A stretch of 64,000 bases of DNA, from the NCBI GenBank assembly GCA_017591395.1, contig WEDG01005302.1:69501-133500 (forward strand), read 5' to 3'. The notes below the pieces were generated by a model. The model worked only from the letters and a program-made list of their open reading frames with translations, made no database searches and had not been told where the DNA came from. Shown here one piece after another: positions 23,050 through 36,589 of this stretch (positions are counted from its first letter, which is position 1; every line of letters begins with the position of its first letter). The position numbers were made by a program, and so were the translations under genes. The DNA comes from Schistocephalus solidus. Lineage: Eukaryota; Platyhelminthes; Cestoda; Diphyllobothriidea; Diphyllobothriidae.

Positions 23050-26000
23050 ACAATTAACTCTTGCTTTTTAACTGCCCTATCAGTACGCTTTTATCTGCTT
23101 GCTCTTTAACCCCTTTACAAAGTACTACAGTCCTTTTTTATTTATTTACATGTCTACATACATTCAAAGTTTTTCACAATTTTAACCGCCAAACCTTGTA
23201 GTTTAGCCGCGAAAAATGGGCTCGGAAAATGCATATTTACGTATGTTTCAGTTTCTTTGCAAGTAATACTTTTTTCGGAAGCTTCATTTGCGGTTACATA
23301 ATGTTGGTTCCTTAATTTCGCCCCCAAGCAAGCAAGATTGCTTGGCCGCATCAAGGTTTGCTGGCCTCCTTACCAATGCACTTGCAAGCTGTTATTAGGT
23401 ATAAGGTCAATTCTACGGGCAATGCATAATTGAGCTTTAAATCTATTCGACCGCCCTTTAAGGAAGGGCGTCTAGTTTTTGTCATCAATAAACGTTATGT
23501 CTATCTGGCGTTTTATCCAAGTTATGGCAAGTGTTGCGCTAAATCAGTATCGTTGTTTGTTTAGACGCCGTGTTTAGTGTCCACAATTAGTCCAGTTTTA
23601 TACCCAACTCAACGGAGCTTTTCGGATATAAATGCGTCTTGTGAGGTGGCGTTTTCCTCACCCCACCTGGTTGCGTGTACATTGCCCCCTTCGAACCGCG
23701 TGTTCTCTCCCTCGTTTGATAGACCTAACGGTCTGTCGTAGATCTGTATTTCTAGGAGTTTTACTGCCTCTGGACACAATGATTTCGCTGGATTTCCAAG
23801 GTATATAACTAATTTTTAACGCTGTGAAAAAAACATCTCAGTTTTTTCGAGTAGTGTATGCGGGTATCCCCTAGTTATTTCCTAAGGTGCCAATTCTACT
23901 TACCTCTGAGAGTACGGGATAGTTCTGCTCAGAAGAGATACATGTTTGACTAGTTTTGTGCCAACATGTCTTTGGTCAGTGCTTTCCTGCAATATGTCTC
24001 GGGGGGATTCTGGAAGCCTATTCGTGTAAACCTGACGTGAAGATTCACTTAGTAATTGTTTTTACATTCCGACGGAAAACGTCCCAAGGTCATGCGGTTC
24101 TGCACACTGGACTTGCTTGCGTTGACAAACGGTTTTTTCGGGGGGAGTAGAACATGGCCAGCAGATAGCGACGATTGTAGCTTGGTAAGTAGGAAAGTCT
24201 GTAACGCAACCCAATTCAGGTTTTTCTGTTACACATAGTGGATGGACATGTTTTAAGCGCACATTATTTCTCTGCCCATCTGTTCTTCCACTTGCTTCTG
24301 TAAGCTAAATTCTTGTGGTCACTGAAACTACTGATTAATCCGCGAAATCCGGTGTACTTGCTGCAGCCTAAATGTACACATTTGCATTCACTTCGAGGTG
24401 TACAGCAACAAATATGAGGCTGTTTTATCCATGTGGTCGAAACAGTCGCATTTAGGCAGTCAACCAAAAGTAGTTTAAGGTATTTGGAATTTTTCATTAG
24501 GTCCTACCCTTCCAGCATATTTACAACCACAGATTCTAAATACTTGCTTAATCACGTTTTTTTGAGTTCCTGTGGCTGGCCGAGGTAGTTATGAAGTATT
24601 TTTGCTTGGTGATGGCCCTCCGCAGGCTTTTTGATTTAGCACAAATGCTGTAGTTTACCAGTAACTAGAGCAATTTCTTTGCGTATGCGCCTTATCAAGC
24701 TTTGAAATTCCTACAGTAGGTATCCTATCTCATGAAACATTGATCGAAATTCTGTGTTGTGATTTTGGCCAGGAAAGAATACTAAAGTGAGGTTGAAATC
24801 TTGGGTGTTGTACAACATGATAGCAAGACATTTCGGTAACGTCAGAATGCTGAATCTCGAATGCACGTCGTTGCGAGCGCTTGCAAATATTACGCTCGCC
24901 AAATCTGGCTGCCCAGGCAGTATTGATTTTCCTTTATGGAAAGCATAAACGTCAATTTTTGTGTTTATTGTATAGTAAAACATATTTTATTTAAATTGAT
25001 ACTCAAGTAGGTCCTCTTTTACAGTTTAAAAACGTTTTCGCACTCGCAAATAATCTCAAATCCGATCTGCAGTTTCACATTCGTGTAAGGTTTCCAAAGT
25101 ACGAAACGTACCTTTTAATAAAACTCGTACATTCTTCTGTGTTGTAAAATTCTGCCATCCGTAGTTCGTGAAATGGAAAGAGAACACGTTGTTGGTGCTT
25201 ACTAACTTGAGAGACGCCCTTTTAATATACCTTTTACGGTCTTAATGAACCTCATAAAAACAAACAGGCGAAACGAAACGTAGCCTTCATTTAAGTGTCG
25301 AATTTGCAAAATGCCTTATTTCCTACAACATGAGTGCAAGAGAGGATATTCTTGTTTACACTGGAATACGCCTGAATTTACCGAAAAACACTGGACAAAA
25401 TTCTTGCTACCTAAGTGTTCCTTGTTTACCAAGTGTGATTTTTCTGACGGCTAAAAAGACGCGTATTCAAAAGCCGTCCTCTTGGCGTGACTGAAATGTC
25501 TTGCGATTATGCTGCTAACCCTTAAAACTATTATAACCCCACTTAAGCAATCCTTTCGATGGAAAACGTGGGTTAGAATTTCGATTAAAGTGTTATGTCA
25601 AATGCTGTAGATAAGCTTGGTTTAACCTCAATTATTACAAGCTTATTTAATGGCATCTTCTCTAAAACATAATTTTATGCGTTCGGTCTGGAAAACGCTC
25701 CATGGGTCACGAATTTTTCCATGGGAACCGGAAGGTATTAAAAATCGGTTATACTGTCCTTTTTCAGTTTAAGCTGCCAGCATAGAACAGAAGGTAAATT
25801 TCAAGATTTTAGGTAGTGCTTTAGATAGACTAGCCGAGGAAGATCAGAGAATGCTCAGCCGCACTTAATTATAGTTCGATTTAATGTTATTGCTGTGCAT
25901 CGTTAGAAACGAGTGTAAACAGCTTTCAAAACATTCACGACTACAGCAATATCGTAAGGTAAATCATTCCTAAAACGATGCCACTAAAAGCGGTTTTCCA

Positions 26001-26200
26001 TTATCATTAACGCAATAAGGAAGGACAAACCTGGTACTATATTTTCTGCGTTCGGATTTCCTACATACGGCTTAAGATATTGAACTCATCCTTAGAAACT
26101 CAGTTTGTAAACCAAATTATTGCTGACTTTTGCATTTTAATCTGACGTCGCTTCTAATGTCCCCTGGCAGAGTTGCCTGGTCTTTGACTATTTTTAGTTT
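23050..26200. other. Intergenic region, no gene assigned
   Basis: Only short random-looking frames. It should contain the 3' end of PTPMT1 and the first exon of PIG-M. AATAAA at 23487-23492 is the only plausible 3' signal noted. Confidence 0.4.
25486..25560 (-). repeat. Third, solo copy of the 18.9/19.6 kb repeat arm
   Basis: GTGACTGAAATGTCTTGCGA, then TTATGCTGCT and CCCACTTAAGCAATC, follow the same order as the arm of the inverted repeat in the PTPMT1 intron. The unit is therefore interspersed. Confidence 0.5.
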
Positions 26201-26213
26201 GCCCAAAATCTAG

Positions 26214-29200
26214 GTTGCGACAAAGATCTCGAGTTGCCACAGGGGCGATGAGAAGCCGGACAGCGCCACTCGCTTGACTGATGGCCCCCCATCTATTTCT
26301 CCCCGCCTTCTCCGTGGGGCCATTCTGCTTCGTTTGGCTCTCTTAGTTTTCAGCGTTTGGCAGGATCAGACCCGTTGGCCAGACGGCCAACTGCGCTTCA
26401 CAGATGTGGACTATGACGTCTTCTCCGATGCTGCTCGCGCTATGGTGCGAGGTGAGGATATCTATGAGGCGCGTCCCACCTACCGGTACTCCCCTCTCAT
26501 CGCCGGTCTTTTGGCGCCCGGTTACTTCCTTTTGACCCATTGCCCTGAACAGTACCCTCTTCTCCGTGCAGCTCTCACCTACTTGGCTGTGTCAATGGGC
26601 AAGCTGCTTTTTATCACCGCTGATATCCTCTGCGCGCTTGTTCAATGCCGTATCATATCTGTCGAAGGGCGGGTGAGGTGCCTTTGCTTCTTTGACACAT
26701 CCAGCTACCCGAAGCCTAGTTTTTTTTTAAATATCTTCGGGGGACTTTTTGCAGATTTGAAAATCATATCGACGTGTATGCATTTCATAAGAAAGTGCTT
26801 GAGTGGATACTGTTTACCATCATCTGTGTTGCTGCTGGTCAAGCAAAACGTTTGGAGCCTTTGACGGATTTTTTGTAGTCGAGCCATGCGCTATTTGAAC
26901 TTTGTGGAATTAGTTCCAAAGATCGTAAATTATGAAAAGAAAACGCTCTTCGGGAAATCGAGTTGTACTCGTAAATTTTCAAGTTGGTGACACCAACTTG
27001 AAAATTTACGAGTACAACTCGATTTCCCGAAGAGCGTTTTCTTTTCATTATACTATCTCGGGATGCAAACCACCTCAGTTATTCAATAGTAAGTTATCTT
27101 TAAACATACTGACTACATTTTAAAACATCCACGCTACTTAGCTGAAATCGTTAATACTCGGTAACCTTGCTTTCCACAACACCGTCACTACGCCACCGTA
27201 TGATACGCGATTAAGCCAAACGCCCGGTACAAAATGAGAATTATGCAACACCAAGCCCTAAGATTCAAGGATAAACTCTACCGAGCGTATATAAAGAAGA
27301 AAACGGTGTCCATTGACACAAATATTATTGAGTAACCTGAAACATTACACGTCCTCGTAGACCAGCATTTCTAACTTCTTGTGTTAAACTAAATGGTAGT
27401 CATAGTATTCTAAAAAGCTTCACCTGGAGTCAGTTATTTCATGGTACAGTATAATTGTTTGCTGAAAATAGCTCCAAGTCTGTTTCGCGGTCCCTGCAAG
27501 GTGATTTCCCCAAGATTTTAAGATTCCGTTTTTCTTGCTCTAAAGCACCTCGTTTTATACATCGCAGTTCACATCCTATCTCATAGGACTGTCAATCAAT
27601 CCTTTCAATTACTGACATAGGAACCATTAAGACCGTACTTCCTTTTTAGAATGCTGATCAACGGCGAGTCCGTGATGTTTTAAAATATTCTCGGCAGTAA
27701 ATTTTCGACCGTTTTCCCTTATTTTCTAAATGTCGCCAGCAAATAATCCTACTCATAACTATGACCTCCGTTTTACGACAGCTGCTAGCTTCGTTTTTCA
27801 GCATACGGTGCACTGAAAAATAATCTAGTCTATTTGCTCATTCAGTGTTAACCGCCAGTCTTCCTTGAAATTTCCAAATGGTTTTTATATTCTCCTCCAT
27901 TTAAACCTTCAGTTTTATGTTCCCGTTAGTTTAAACTAACTAACTAACTTACCAAGTAACTAACTGACTGTGTTTTCAGATTTGAAGTTGCAGTATAGAC
28001 ATCGACTTTCTTATCTCATGGCTCCAGTTCCCTTACTATTAACTCCTTACTTCTCTGTCTTGAAAGTTCCATTGGGTCTTCAGCGCAGTCCTGCACATAT
28101 ATTGTCTATGCATGCTCGCACCTCGGTACCTGCAATTATCTTATTTTGTTGCAAATTACGATAAAACTTACAGCTGAACTCGGTTTGCATCTTTAGAAAT
28201 ACTTACTGACGTCAAGTCGGAGCGAACTCCCTCAGCACACCCTGAACTGGCTTATTGGTTTCTGCTGGCTCTTCAATCCTGTAACGGCGACCGTATCTGT
28301 CCGCGGAAACGCTGAATCCGTCCTAGGTCTCGCCGTCCTCTGTTGCCTCCTCTGCGTTCTCCAGGAGCGCATTTCCTCTCTGGTATCCTCTTTGGCCTGT
28401 GCATTCACCTCAAACTCTACCCGGTCATATATGCACCTATTATCTACCTGATGCTCTGCCAACACCGACTACTAATTGCTATCTCCACGCCAAGGCGCGC
28501 TGTCGAGGGCAAGTCACCTGCAAACATCGCCCATCATCGCTGGAAGCGCCTTTTGCGTGTCATTCTGGTGCCATGTGTGGCGCATTGGCTCTTCGCCTTG
28601 GCCACTCTCATCTCATTGGGTGGTCTCACAGCTGCCGGTTATTACTTCTATGGGTGGCCTTTTCTGAACCAAGCCTACTTCTATCACTTTACGCGGGTTG
28701 ACTTTTGGCACAACTTTGCACCCCACTTCTACCCAATTTACCTCTTTGAGGGCATCCTCTCCGGTGCGATGGCTACCCCGACGGTCTATGAAAGTAGTCT
28801 TTTTCCGCTGCGACTGTTGCCGCCAGCCCTCCTAGCGTGGTTCTACGATGCACCAACACTGCAGCGCCTCTACACTCTCTTCAAGCTGTTCACCTTCTTG
28901 CCTGCTCTCATTCTCGTGCCTGCGCTCGCCTTCAAGTTGCGTAGGCGACCGAGTATGGCCTGGTTCGCGATCACTTTCGCGTTTGTAGCCTTCAACAAGG
29001 TCGGTTTTCCCTATGAGACCTGATTAGGTTCAGTTTTTTTTTTCAGTGACTGTTGAACCCCCTTTTGTGTGAAAGCTTGGTGCTTGTATTGGGGAGGGGG
29101 GAGAGGCAGGTCGTGCATGTGACACGCGCAGACGAGGTCACTAGCTATGTCAGTTACTGCACCCACTCTGCACCAGAACAATCACCAGCTCACACAGTGG

Positions 29201-31678
29201 CTGGGGCCTGCAATGGGTCGACGGATCAGCAAATTTTCCTCACTATCTGAAGCGCTTGAAGCTATCACGCTGCGCTAAAAGCCGTGGCTTGGAAGGTTGT
29301 CAACTGACGGATTAACTCGGACCGCGCAGTTTGCCAAGTGTTTTTTGTACGGAGTGTCTGAAGTGTTGTAATCAGAATTAGGCTGCTGTGGCTCCTTAAT
29401 GTGGCCTCTTGGGCACTCCCAATCTGTCAGATCGGAGCCAGATGTGGCTGCACACCTAGGAGTGTCTCCAGTCGTGCCAGCCAGCTGCGCCATCTCCCGC
29501 CTCCGATCTTCTTGATTTGGTCATGACACCGGACCCAGGTGGCGGAGGAGAGAGTGTGGTAGATACAACGCCAGTCTATTTTCACTATAATCTAGTTCAC
29601 ACCAAGCCACCGACCCTGCGCCACCTTGCAGTGGGGCCCACGGTGGACCTCGTCGAAACCGACGGTCGAACTGTCACTATCTTATAGCGCGTTTATCGTA
29701 AACTTTTATGACTATTACTGGCACTGGTAAAACGCAGAGCTTAATTGCTCATAATTTTTTTTATGTCTCTGTCCCCATCAATTGATTTCTGACCGAGGGT
29801 TGATCTGGGCGAAGTGACTGATAACAGTCAAAAGCCCAAATACGCGTCCCACGCCGAATCTTTCTCCCAAATCGTCCTATACCAGGCGTTAATGGGGAGG
29901 TCTCTAACTTCACCTATTTGAGAATGTTACTGAGATAAAGAGCCTCCATAGCTTCATTTAGCGCCTGGGGATACCCGTGGTATATTGATAATTGGCAACC
30001 ATCTAAGTCACAACTCTTAAACACGCTTAGGAAACTAAGTACAGGATCCTAGGTTAAACGCTCTCCCGCGCTCCAATACAAGTGTCAAGTCGGAGTCCAC
30101 AATACTGAGGACGGGATTGAGCACGATGATTGACGTTGCGTTCCGTCTAAATTTTGCACACAAGCATCCACGCCCATCATGCGTCATCCGTCGTTACCAA
30201 CGTTGACAGGCCTCGTCGCATGATTGCTGTGTGAGTATTACGATGCATTTGCATATGTGGGCATGACCGAATACTTTTAAGCAAATCCTGAATGCTCAGG
30301 AACAGTGGGAGAGGGTTATGAAACTAACGGGTTTTGGACAGGACTAATGCTGTTGGTCCTGGGCGCGCTGCAATTTATTCGCAAGTTTCTCACGTGACCA
30401 GTGATGCTGTTGTTTTCTTTGTCGTCGTTTGGCCAGCCACAATCTTTGCGCATTATGATTATCCGATGGAGATCAAGCCGTTTCGGCGGGTCCAGCAGTG
30501 GTTTTTTAGTGGAATGTTGAGCCATTTAAGTAGAGTGTTTGCCAATTGATCACATGGAAACTGTAGAAGTCATATGGGTAGGCGATTTGGACTGGCTAAA
30601 TAGATGCTAAGACTTCTGTTGCCTGTGTGAGTACTTGTTAATGAATCAGAGAGGATTGGAAGTTGTCGTGCGTTCTAGGGGCGCTCCCGTTGCAGTGATC
30701 TGGAATATGTACAACCAGATCGAATCCGGACTTGAACATTAAATTCGCAACGATGGTGGAGCGATGGCAACGTTTTATGGTGCAGGCGGTGCCATGACTG
30801 TAACAGTGCCCAAAATGGCGAAGCCTGATTCGAAGATGTGGTCACGCCGAAGACATTTGGGAGCGATTTCGGAATGATTTTGAATCACCTCCCGTCTTTC
30901 AGACTTTACGGGGTCGGCATGAAACCTGTGTTGAAGGGCAATTTTAATTCGAGTCAGCTTAACTAGGACATCCAGTGTCTCTCTAATGGTGCATATTTTC
31001 GAGACTATTTACTGCTGAGTTGATCTGCGTCCTTTTTTGCCTTTCGTTTAAACATACTGAGGTTGACATGGTCGTTTTACCATTATCTGCTTGGCTATTA
31101 TTTCCCTAGAGAAAATCTTTACTGCACGTGCGCATAGCTCTTGAGCAATTTGAAATCGGGTTTTGCCAGTGGTTATGGACCGATGGCTTTTCTCCTTTAC
31201 ACTTTATGCCACAGTAGCCAAAAGACATTATGCATTCGATGTGGTAAGCACACAAACAATCTTTGCCCGACTAATTACCTACGGTTTGTCCTGCAACCTT
31301 TAGGTCTGTACTTCTCAGTACTTCCTCTGGTGGCTGGTTCTTCTTCCATCTGCTCTGGCATGCGTTTCCGTTCCAAGAACCGAGAAAGCTCCTACCTACA
31401 CTTTTCTTCGAGTTCTTGGACTAAACACAGGGGTAGTCTTTTGGGCATTGCCACTTCTCCTCCTCTGGTTTGGTGGCCAGGCCGGATGGCTCCTGATCGC
31501 CTACTTTCATGAAGTTCATGGCGGATTTTGGGGCAGATTTCTGTGGCTAGCTCTATGGTTGGCCTCTGTCCTCTTCCTTCTCATCAACGTTTACATTCTG
31601 CACCGTCTGGTAGGAGCTGTTAGCCCTGAGCCATCGGTCTATGTACCGAAGGTGATTAATCAACCGCCAACTCAGTAA
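26214..31678 (+). CDS. PIGM: GPI mannosyltransferase 1, catalytic subunit PIG-M
   Basis: ER multi-pass enzyme that adds the first mannose of the GPI anchor from dolichol-phosphate mannose. Exon a (from 26214 or a nearby acceptor, to 26672) reads LLRLALLVFSVWQD, then FTDVDYDVFSDAARAMVRG with the luminal DxD (D-V-D), TYRYSPLIAGLLAPGYF and GKLLFITADILCAL. Exon b (28236-28999) reads WLFNPVTATVSVRGNAES, LFGLCIHLKLYPVIYAP, YFYHFTRVDFWHNFAPHFYP and FVAFNKV. Exon c (31304-31678) reads VCTSQYFLWWLVLLP, LLLLWFGGQAGWLL and LASVLFLLINVYILH. Joins are phase 0, GT-AG. Exon b changes frame near 28368-28372: the first part reads in codons at 28236+3k, the rest one base earlier, so one base is missing. About 510 residues are visible, longer than the vertebrate enzyme, partly from an insertion (TPRRAVEGKSPANIAHH). 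No in-frame ATG starts exon a. Confidence 0.9.
26932..27048. repeat. Perfect 117-bp palindrome in PIG-M intron 1
   Basis: Bases 26932-26989 are exactly the reverse complement of 26991-27048 (58-bp arms), with a single A at 26990 as centre. The arm starts ATGAAAAGAAAACGCTCTTC. The outer flanks lose symmetry at once. No other copy is present in the window. Confidence 0.97.
29000..31303 (+). other. PIG-M intron 2, no further exon supported
   Basis: Starts GTCGGT and ends CCTTTAG. The phrase GTCATGACACCGGACCCAGG at about 29520 resembles GCTGACACCGGACCTGGGTG at 33444, hinting at a dispersed repeat. Confidence 0.4.
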
Positions 31679-31719
31679 CAGCATCGAAAGGCACCCTTTA
31701 TTAGTAACTATATCTCCCA

Positions 31720-31743
31720 TCTCTCGCTCTCTCTCTCTCTCTC
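31720..31743 (+). repeat. (CT)n microsatellite
   Basis: CT repeat with one G interruption, 45 nt after the PIG-M stop, probably in the 3' UTR. Confidence 0.8.
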
Positions 31744-31749
31744 GTTTTG

Positions 31750-34700
31750 TCCAGTTTTACGTTTTTTGGAATTCGTTTTTTGCTATAATCGTTTTCTTAT
31801 TCGTTATGCAGAAATTGAATAAGCGTTTCTGCTAGTCAATATTTTTATTTGTCATTTTTTTTCCCTTAAATTAGCGGTCATAATATCTTTTCTAGCAGTT
31901 TAACTCAACCGTTAACGGTTTGAGTGCCCATTCTTTCATCCAACTTTCGAGCCTTTCGAAATCGCATTCGCAAAGCCGGCTTGGGGAAATGAGTCAAAAG
32001 GGAAGGATATATGCGGGCGAACTAAGAAGCTGAAGATCCAAAAAAACAAAGAGCATTATCAAATGAAGTTACATCATTCATACGTATTTTGAGATTTTTT
32101 ACCAATAAGGACAAGTGCGTCGTCAATCGACTGGCTTCCTGCGTCCGCCCACACAGGACTGGGGTGGAGAGTTTCGCTTTAATGCATAATTGGCAAATAA
32201 GTCGTGCAGCAAGATTTACATGTTGCGTGCTTCTGCACGTAAATTTTAATGGGTTATCGAGTAGAAATGTTCATTTTCATGCTTCAAGCCTATTATACAC
32301 GGTCACCTTGCATGCTGTTCACTATCAGGAATTCTTTTACATCTATTGGTCAATGCGTTGCGAATGGATGGTAACAAGTCACTTGGAATTTTCTGTAGCC
32401 AATAAGTTCAAAACAACCACCAAGGGTACGTTACTCATGGAGCTTCCCTAAAATTAATTATGTATGTCGTGTGACTGCTGGTATCGGAGTAGTATCGCGG
32501 ATTTTGTCTAACTTTTTCACAAAGTCAAGAGAAATGTCATGGTCGGACTAACTGGAATCTGAACCCAAATCAAATGAGTAATTTTCGTCAGAAGTGTTAG
32601 CCACCCTCTCAAAAGGCATATATGTGATTGAGATGATAGGAACTCTTTAATTTTCACCTCCGACTAAGGCTTCTATGTTTCACCTCTTCATCGGAGGGGC
32701 ATCTCATGTAGTTGTGTAACAAACAGAACAGCAGAGAGACCGCAAATTTTGGGACATTTATGATGGACTCATGCTTTGTACTATTGTGCGATCTACCTTT
32801 GAGTGCACGAACCCTATTTATCAGATACCATGGTTATGAATAATGCTATATGGGGGTTGATGACCTTCTTGAGGTTCGTCTTTTCAGTGCTTTCAGGCTG
32901 CAAACGAGATAATAGTGTCCGGAGTGCCGCTGATTCTCTCTGTTCGATGTTGGCTCCTCAAAGCGTTTTTAACCGTTTTCAAAATCTTATCGGCATGGTA
33001 TCACGAGAACCTACATAATGTCAAAAATCCTAGCTTCGACATCCTTAGGTTGTTTTTTGGGCATAAAGAACTGCAGATCAATACGAATCTAGATGGAGTA
33101 AATGTAAAATAGGGATGCTAATCAAAATCAGACTGAACGGCCTTGCTGAATATGATCCATCCATTTCCGAACTGCAAAATTTTAATTGTGGACATTTCTT
33201 CGGCCTCGACATGGTGAGGTTGCAGGACGACGTCCATGAAGGCACCTTCCACGAAGCAGGCTATCTAAAAGTCCTTACAGAGTCCGTTCTCATTGCAATG
33301 AAGGGGTGAATTGATGTTATTTTTGTCTGCAAGGACGTCAGTCAAATGAAGAGATCTTCTGGCTTTGTAGTTAAGTTTGCCCGGAAAGGACTCATGAGCG
33401 ACCGCACGGGATTGGGATATTCATCACATCTTACTCGTTAAAGTGCTGACACCGGACCTGGGTGCGCGCTGCCCTTTTACGAGTTCGCAGTCCACTACCA
33501 AATGCCTATCAGACCACTCCCTGGTGTGCATTTTCACCCAGTTTTTGCCAATACTGCCACAGTTACATAATTTTATCCCTGTCGTGTCTCCTGTTCTGTC
33601 AAATGCACCGCCTTTCTCTACCAGCTTAAATCCTCCATAGCTGCTCTCATGGTCCCCCCAGGAAGCAATCTAACCGAGCTCGACCATATGCACTGTCTCA
33701 TTCCTATAGCCTGGCCGAGGGAATCCTCAAAAGAGTTAAAAGGGGCCTTTGAGGTGAAACAACACATTTTTAGGTTGGATCCTGGAAATGCTGAGGACCT
33801 TGCAACATGTGCCATACGTAAGCCTGTGTCATGAAGCAGCATTTGTTGATTCAAAACGATAGTATGAAAAGGAGAAACGCAGTTCACTGTGACGTTCATT
33901 TTTAAACACGCCATCCGGTAATCAAATTTTATTAGTACACAGTCGGTATCGTTCTGGTCATCGACAGGTTAGCTTTGCACTTTTCCGGATGTTTCCGGTT
34001 GCTAGCCCAATTACTGGCCTCACACGTTATACGACGAGCCCTGTTGTTGACAACGTCGGGGAAGGCGTTCAATTACATCCGAGACCATTGCCGTCTATTG
34101 CGTTAGGCCCTTCCCAATGATTTCTTCCTCCTCCAAGGAATGAATCCCAGATGGCTGTTATAAATTCATGCGTTTGTAGCTTCGTCTGGCATACCTGTTA
34201 TGCCTGAAATAGCAGTAATCAGTCAATTTTCAACTGGTCAAAAAATCAGCTGATGAATGCCAGTGCATTTCTTATTTTTTTTCCTTGGTTGCTTAGTAGC
34301 CACTTATCAGATCAGAGGAGAGCCTCCGCCGGCCAATTTAGGCGATCTGACGTCCTTTTATTTCTACCTATTACTCCGGCTACATGCTTCATAGCGGCAA
34401 TGGTGAGACTCAGCTTCTGTTTACACCTCAATGTTTCAGCTGATTTCCTTGCCTTCAATTGTTCCTCCAGTGGCCACAGACTTGGTCAGGTGAAGGTGTC
34501 CGTGCAGACACTCTCGATTGGTGGCTCCGTGCGTCTGCTAACATGCGGCAGCAAACGTTAGGGGTTTGTGTAGACAAGCCTGACAATTATCCCTTACCAC
34601 TGTGAGCTTAACGATGCCCAGTAGATCCTGAGCTGGTGCGAGACCTGCTGCCTTGGCACAAACACATTTCCAGCGGAATGCCAGCACGATAACGTTAGAG

Positions 34701-35200
34701 TCATGCTAAAGCGGCCAGTTTAATCTAATAACTAACGAAGTTTTTAGTTCCAGTATGCAGTTAATTCAGATGAAGGTGCTATCGCTGAAACATGAGGTTT
34801 AGTGAACTGACGTTTCAGAGTCTCGTTCAACCAAAACCTCAGAGACAGTCGCAAATAAGGATGCTGGAGACGCAGGGAGAGCTGTACTTTTAGAACGCAG
34901 TTTCAAAGAAACCACATGCCTTATCCAATTTGTAAACCTCACGTTCACCGCTGGATTCGTACTTGAACAATGCTTGCTCTTTAGTTCGCGTCGGTGTCGT
35001 TACTGATTGAAATTTCGTCCCCGTTGTCGATTCTTGACTTAATGCATTCTCCACAATTTTGCTGCCCGTCACTGGAACCGTCGGCCGCCCCCCCCCTCCC
35101 TACCCATGGGATTAATTACTCTACTTTAGCAACGCTTGGGCTCAAGATTTGGAGTCTTGATGTAATTGCCCTTTAATAATCGATTGTGGGCCGAGAACCA
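31750..35200. other. No gene seen
   Basis: Short frames only. A C-run (CCGCCCCCCCCTCCCTACCC) at about 35083-35103 is the only notable composition feature. Confidence 0.4.
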
Positions 35201-35204
35201 AGGT

Positions 35205-35450
35205 TTAGGCAGTCAACGGCTCACGCGGTTGTCGGCCCTTGTGAAACTTAAAGGTTCTATTGGGTTCCATTGAATGAGCCGCAACCTGAGAAATAGCGTC
35301 CTTCCTCACTGCTACTGTATGTTCAGGCATCCGTGTGCAAAGTATTTTAACAGTTTCTCCGATGCAAATGCGCTGCCCGCACCTGAACCAGATCCCGTAA
35401 ACGACTTCACACGTCTCATGCGCTGAAGTTAATTTTGAATCGCTATTTTT
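35205..35450 (-). pseudogene. Penelope-like element GIY-YIG endonuclease fragment
   Basis: The minus-strand translation contains VVYGIWFRCGQRICIGETVK, then LCTRMPEHTVAVRK and QVAAHSMEPNRTFKFH. This is the C-terminal GIY-YIG nuclease of Penelope-like retroelements: an x-Y-x-I-x-C-x-C-G-Q start, IGET, R..EH, then H....H.F.F. The second motif reads I-C-I-G instead of Y-I/V-G. No reverse transcriptase is attached, so this is a solo 3' fragment. Confidence 0.75.
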
Positions 35451-36589
35451 TCTGCTCTCCATTCGCATGCGAATCTTTTTATATGTACGTCGGTAGGCCT
35501 ATTTCACCCAATATATACTTAATTTTAACCCTCTTTGTTTGTTCGAACTACAATAATGAGGCCATCAGCACACGAAGGTGGCATCGTTTTGAAGGAGGTC
35601 CAATTGGATCTATATTTTGAGTCTCAGTCAAGGACGATTCTTCATGCTTTCAATAGTTGCCGTCGTCAGCCCTTCGTTTGCGATCTTCCGGTTTTCTGTG
35701 GTTTGCATGCCAATCTTATTCAGGGTGAATTGAGTACATTTTTTACTGAAAGTTTTGGAATTTTACTTTAAAAATAAACGGTACCTCTCGCTCTCACTCA
35801 AAAAATTACTTGGCGCCTGATAGTTGCTTCTGATTGGCATCAGACTCTGACTCCGAGTAGTATGAGAAGGCGCTTAGCGGATTCCGAGACACTCTTCATA
35901 TGGGAAGAGATAGCTAAAATTGCAGGTTGAGATGGTTCTGTCTCTCGCATTGTTTGCCCATGCACAAATCGAGAAATTCACGCCGGCAACCATTTGTTCT
36001 GACCACCCGTCGAAGGCCTTGCAATCCGGCGATCTTGTCTTCTGGTTCGCTGCAGTGCGTCAAAACACGTCAATATAGCACACTTGTGCAACGGCCTTTG
36101 CGTCTGATTGCGTGATTGCTATTGAAGCTTAGTACTTGCATCGGATTTGTCACTTTCCTCGACACTAGTTTTTAGTTTACCACAATCTTTGATGAAGAAA
36201 AGGCCATCAAGAAAGGCTAGCTGGTTATTTTCTTCCTCCATCAGAATTTAGCTGTCCGCGAATATGCCGTTGAGATTGTCTTTTAATTACGACATCAAAT
36301 TTCTTTCGAGAATGACAAAGGTACGGAAAGATCAGCGATTCCAACCGTTGCAGCACCGTTAGCACTGTCTCGAGATCGGTGAACTGATTGGCATTCCTTT
36401 CGTCTGATTGTAGATTTTTTCAGTCGAACATGAAGTACATCTTGAGGTAGAACGTCAGGAGGATTTGGGCGTCTCCAAGGTGGTTTTCCTTTTCATTCAT
36501 ATTTGATCTGTCGGAGTAAAGCGATGGTCTCGACCGATAGATCTTGAGAAAGAGGAAAAAAGTGATCAGACATCAGACATTTCATGACT

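Noticed and set aside
26932..27123. Two identical short proteins on opposite strands
   Set aside because: Both are by-products of the perfect palindrome and not genes.
30334..30549. Additional PIG-M exon in intron 2
   Set aside because: Exons b and c join in phase and match the family without a gap.
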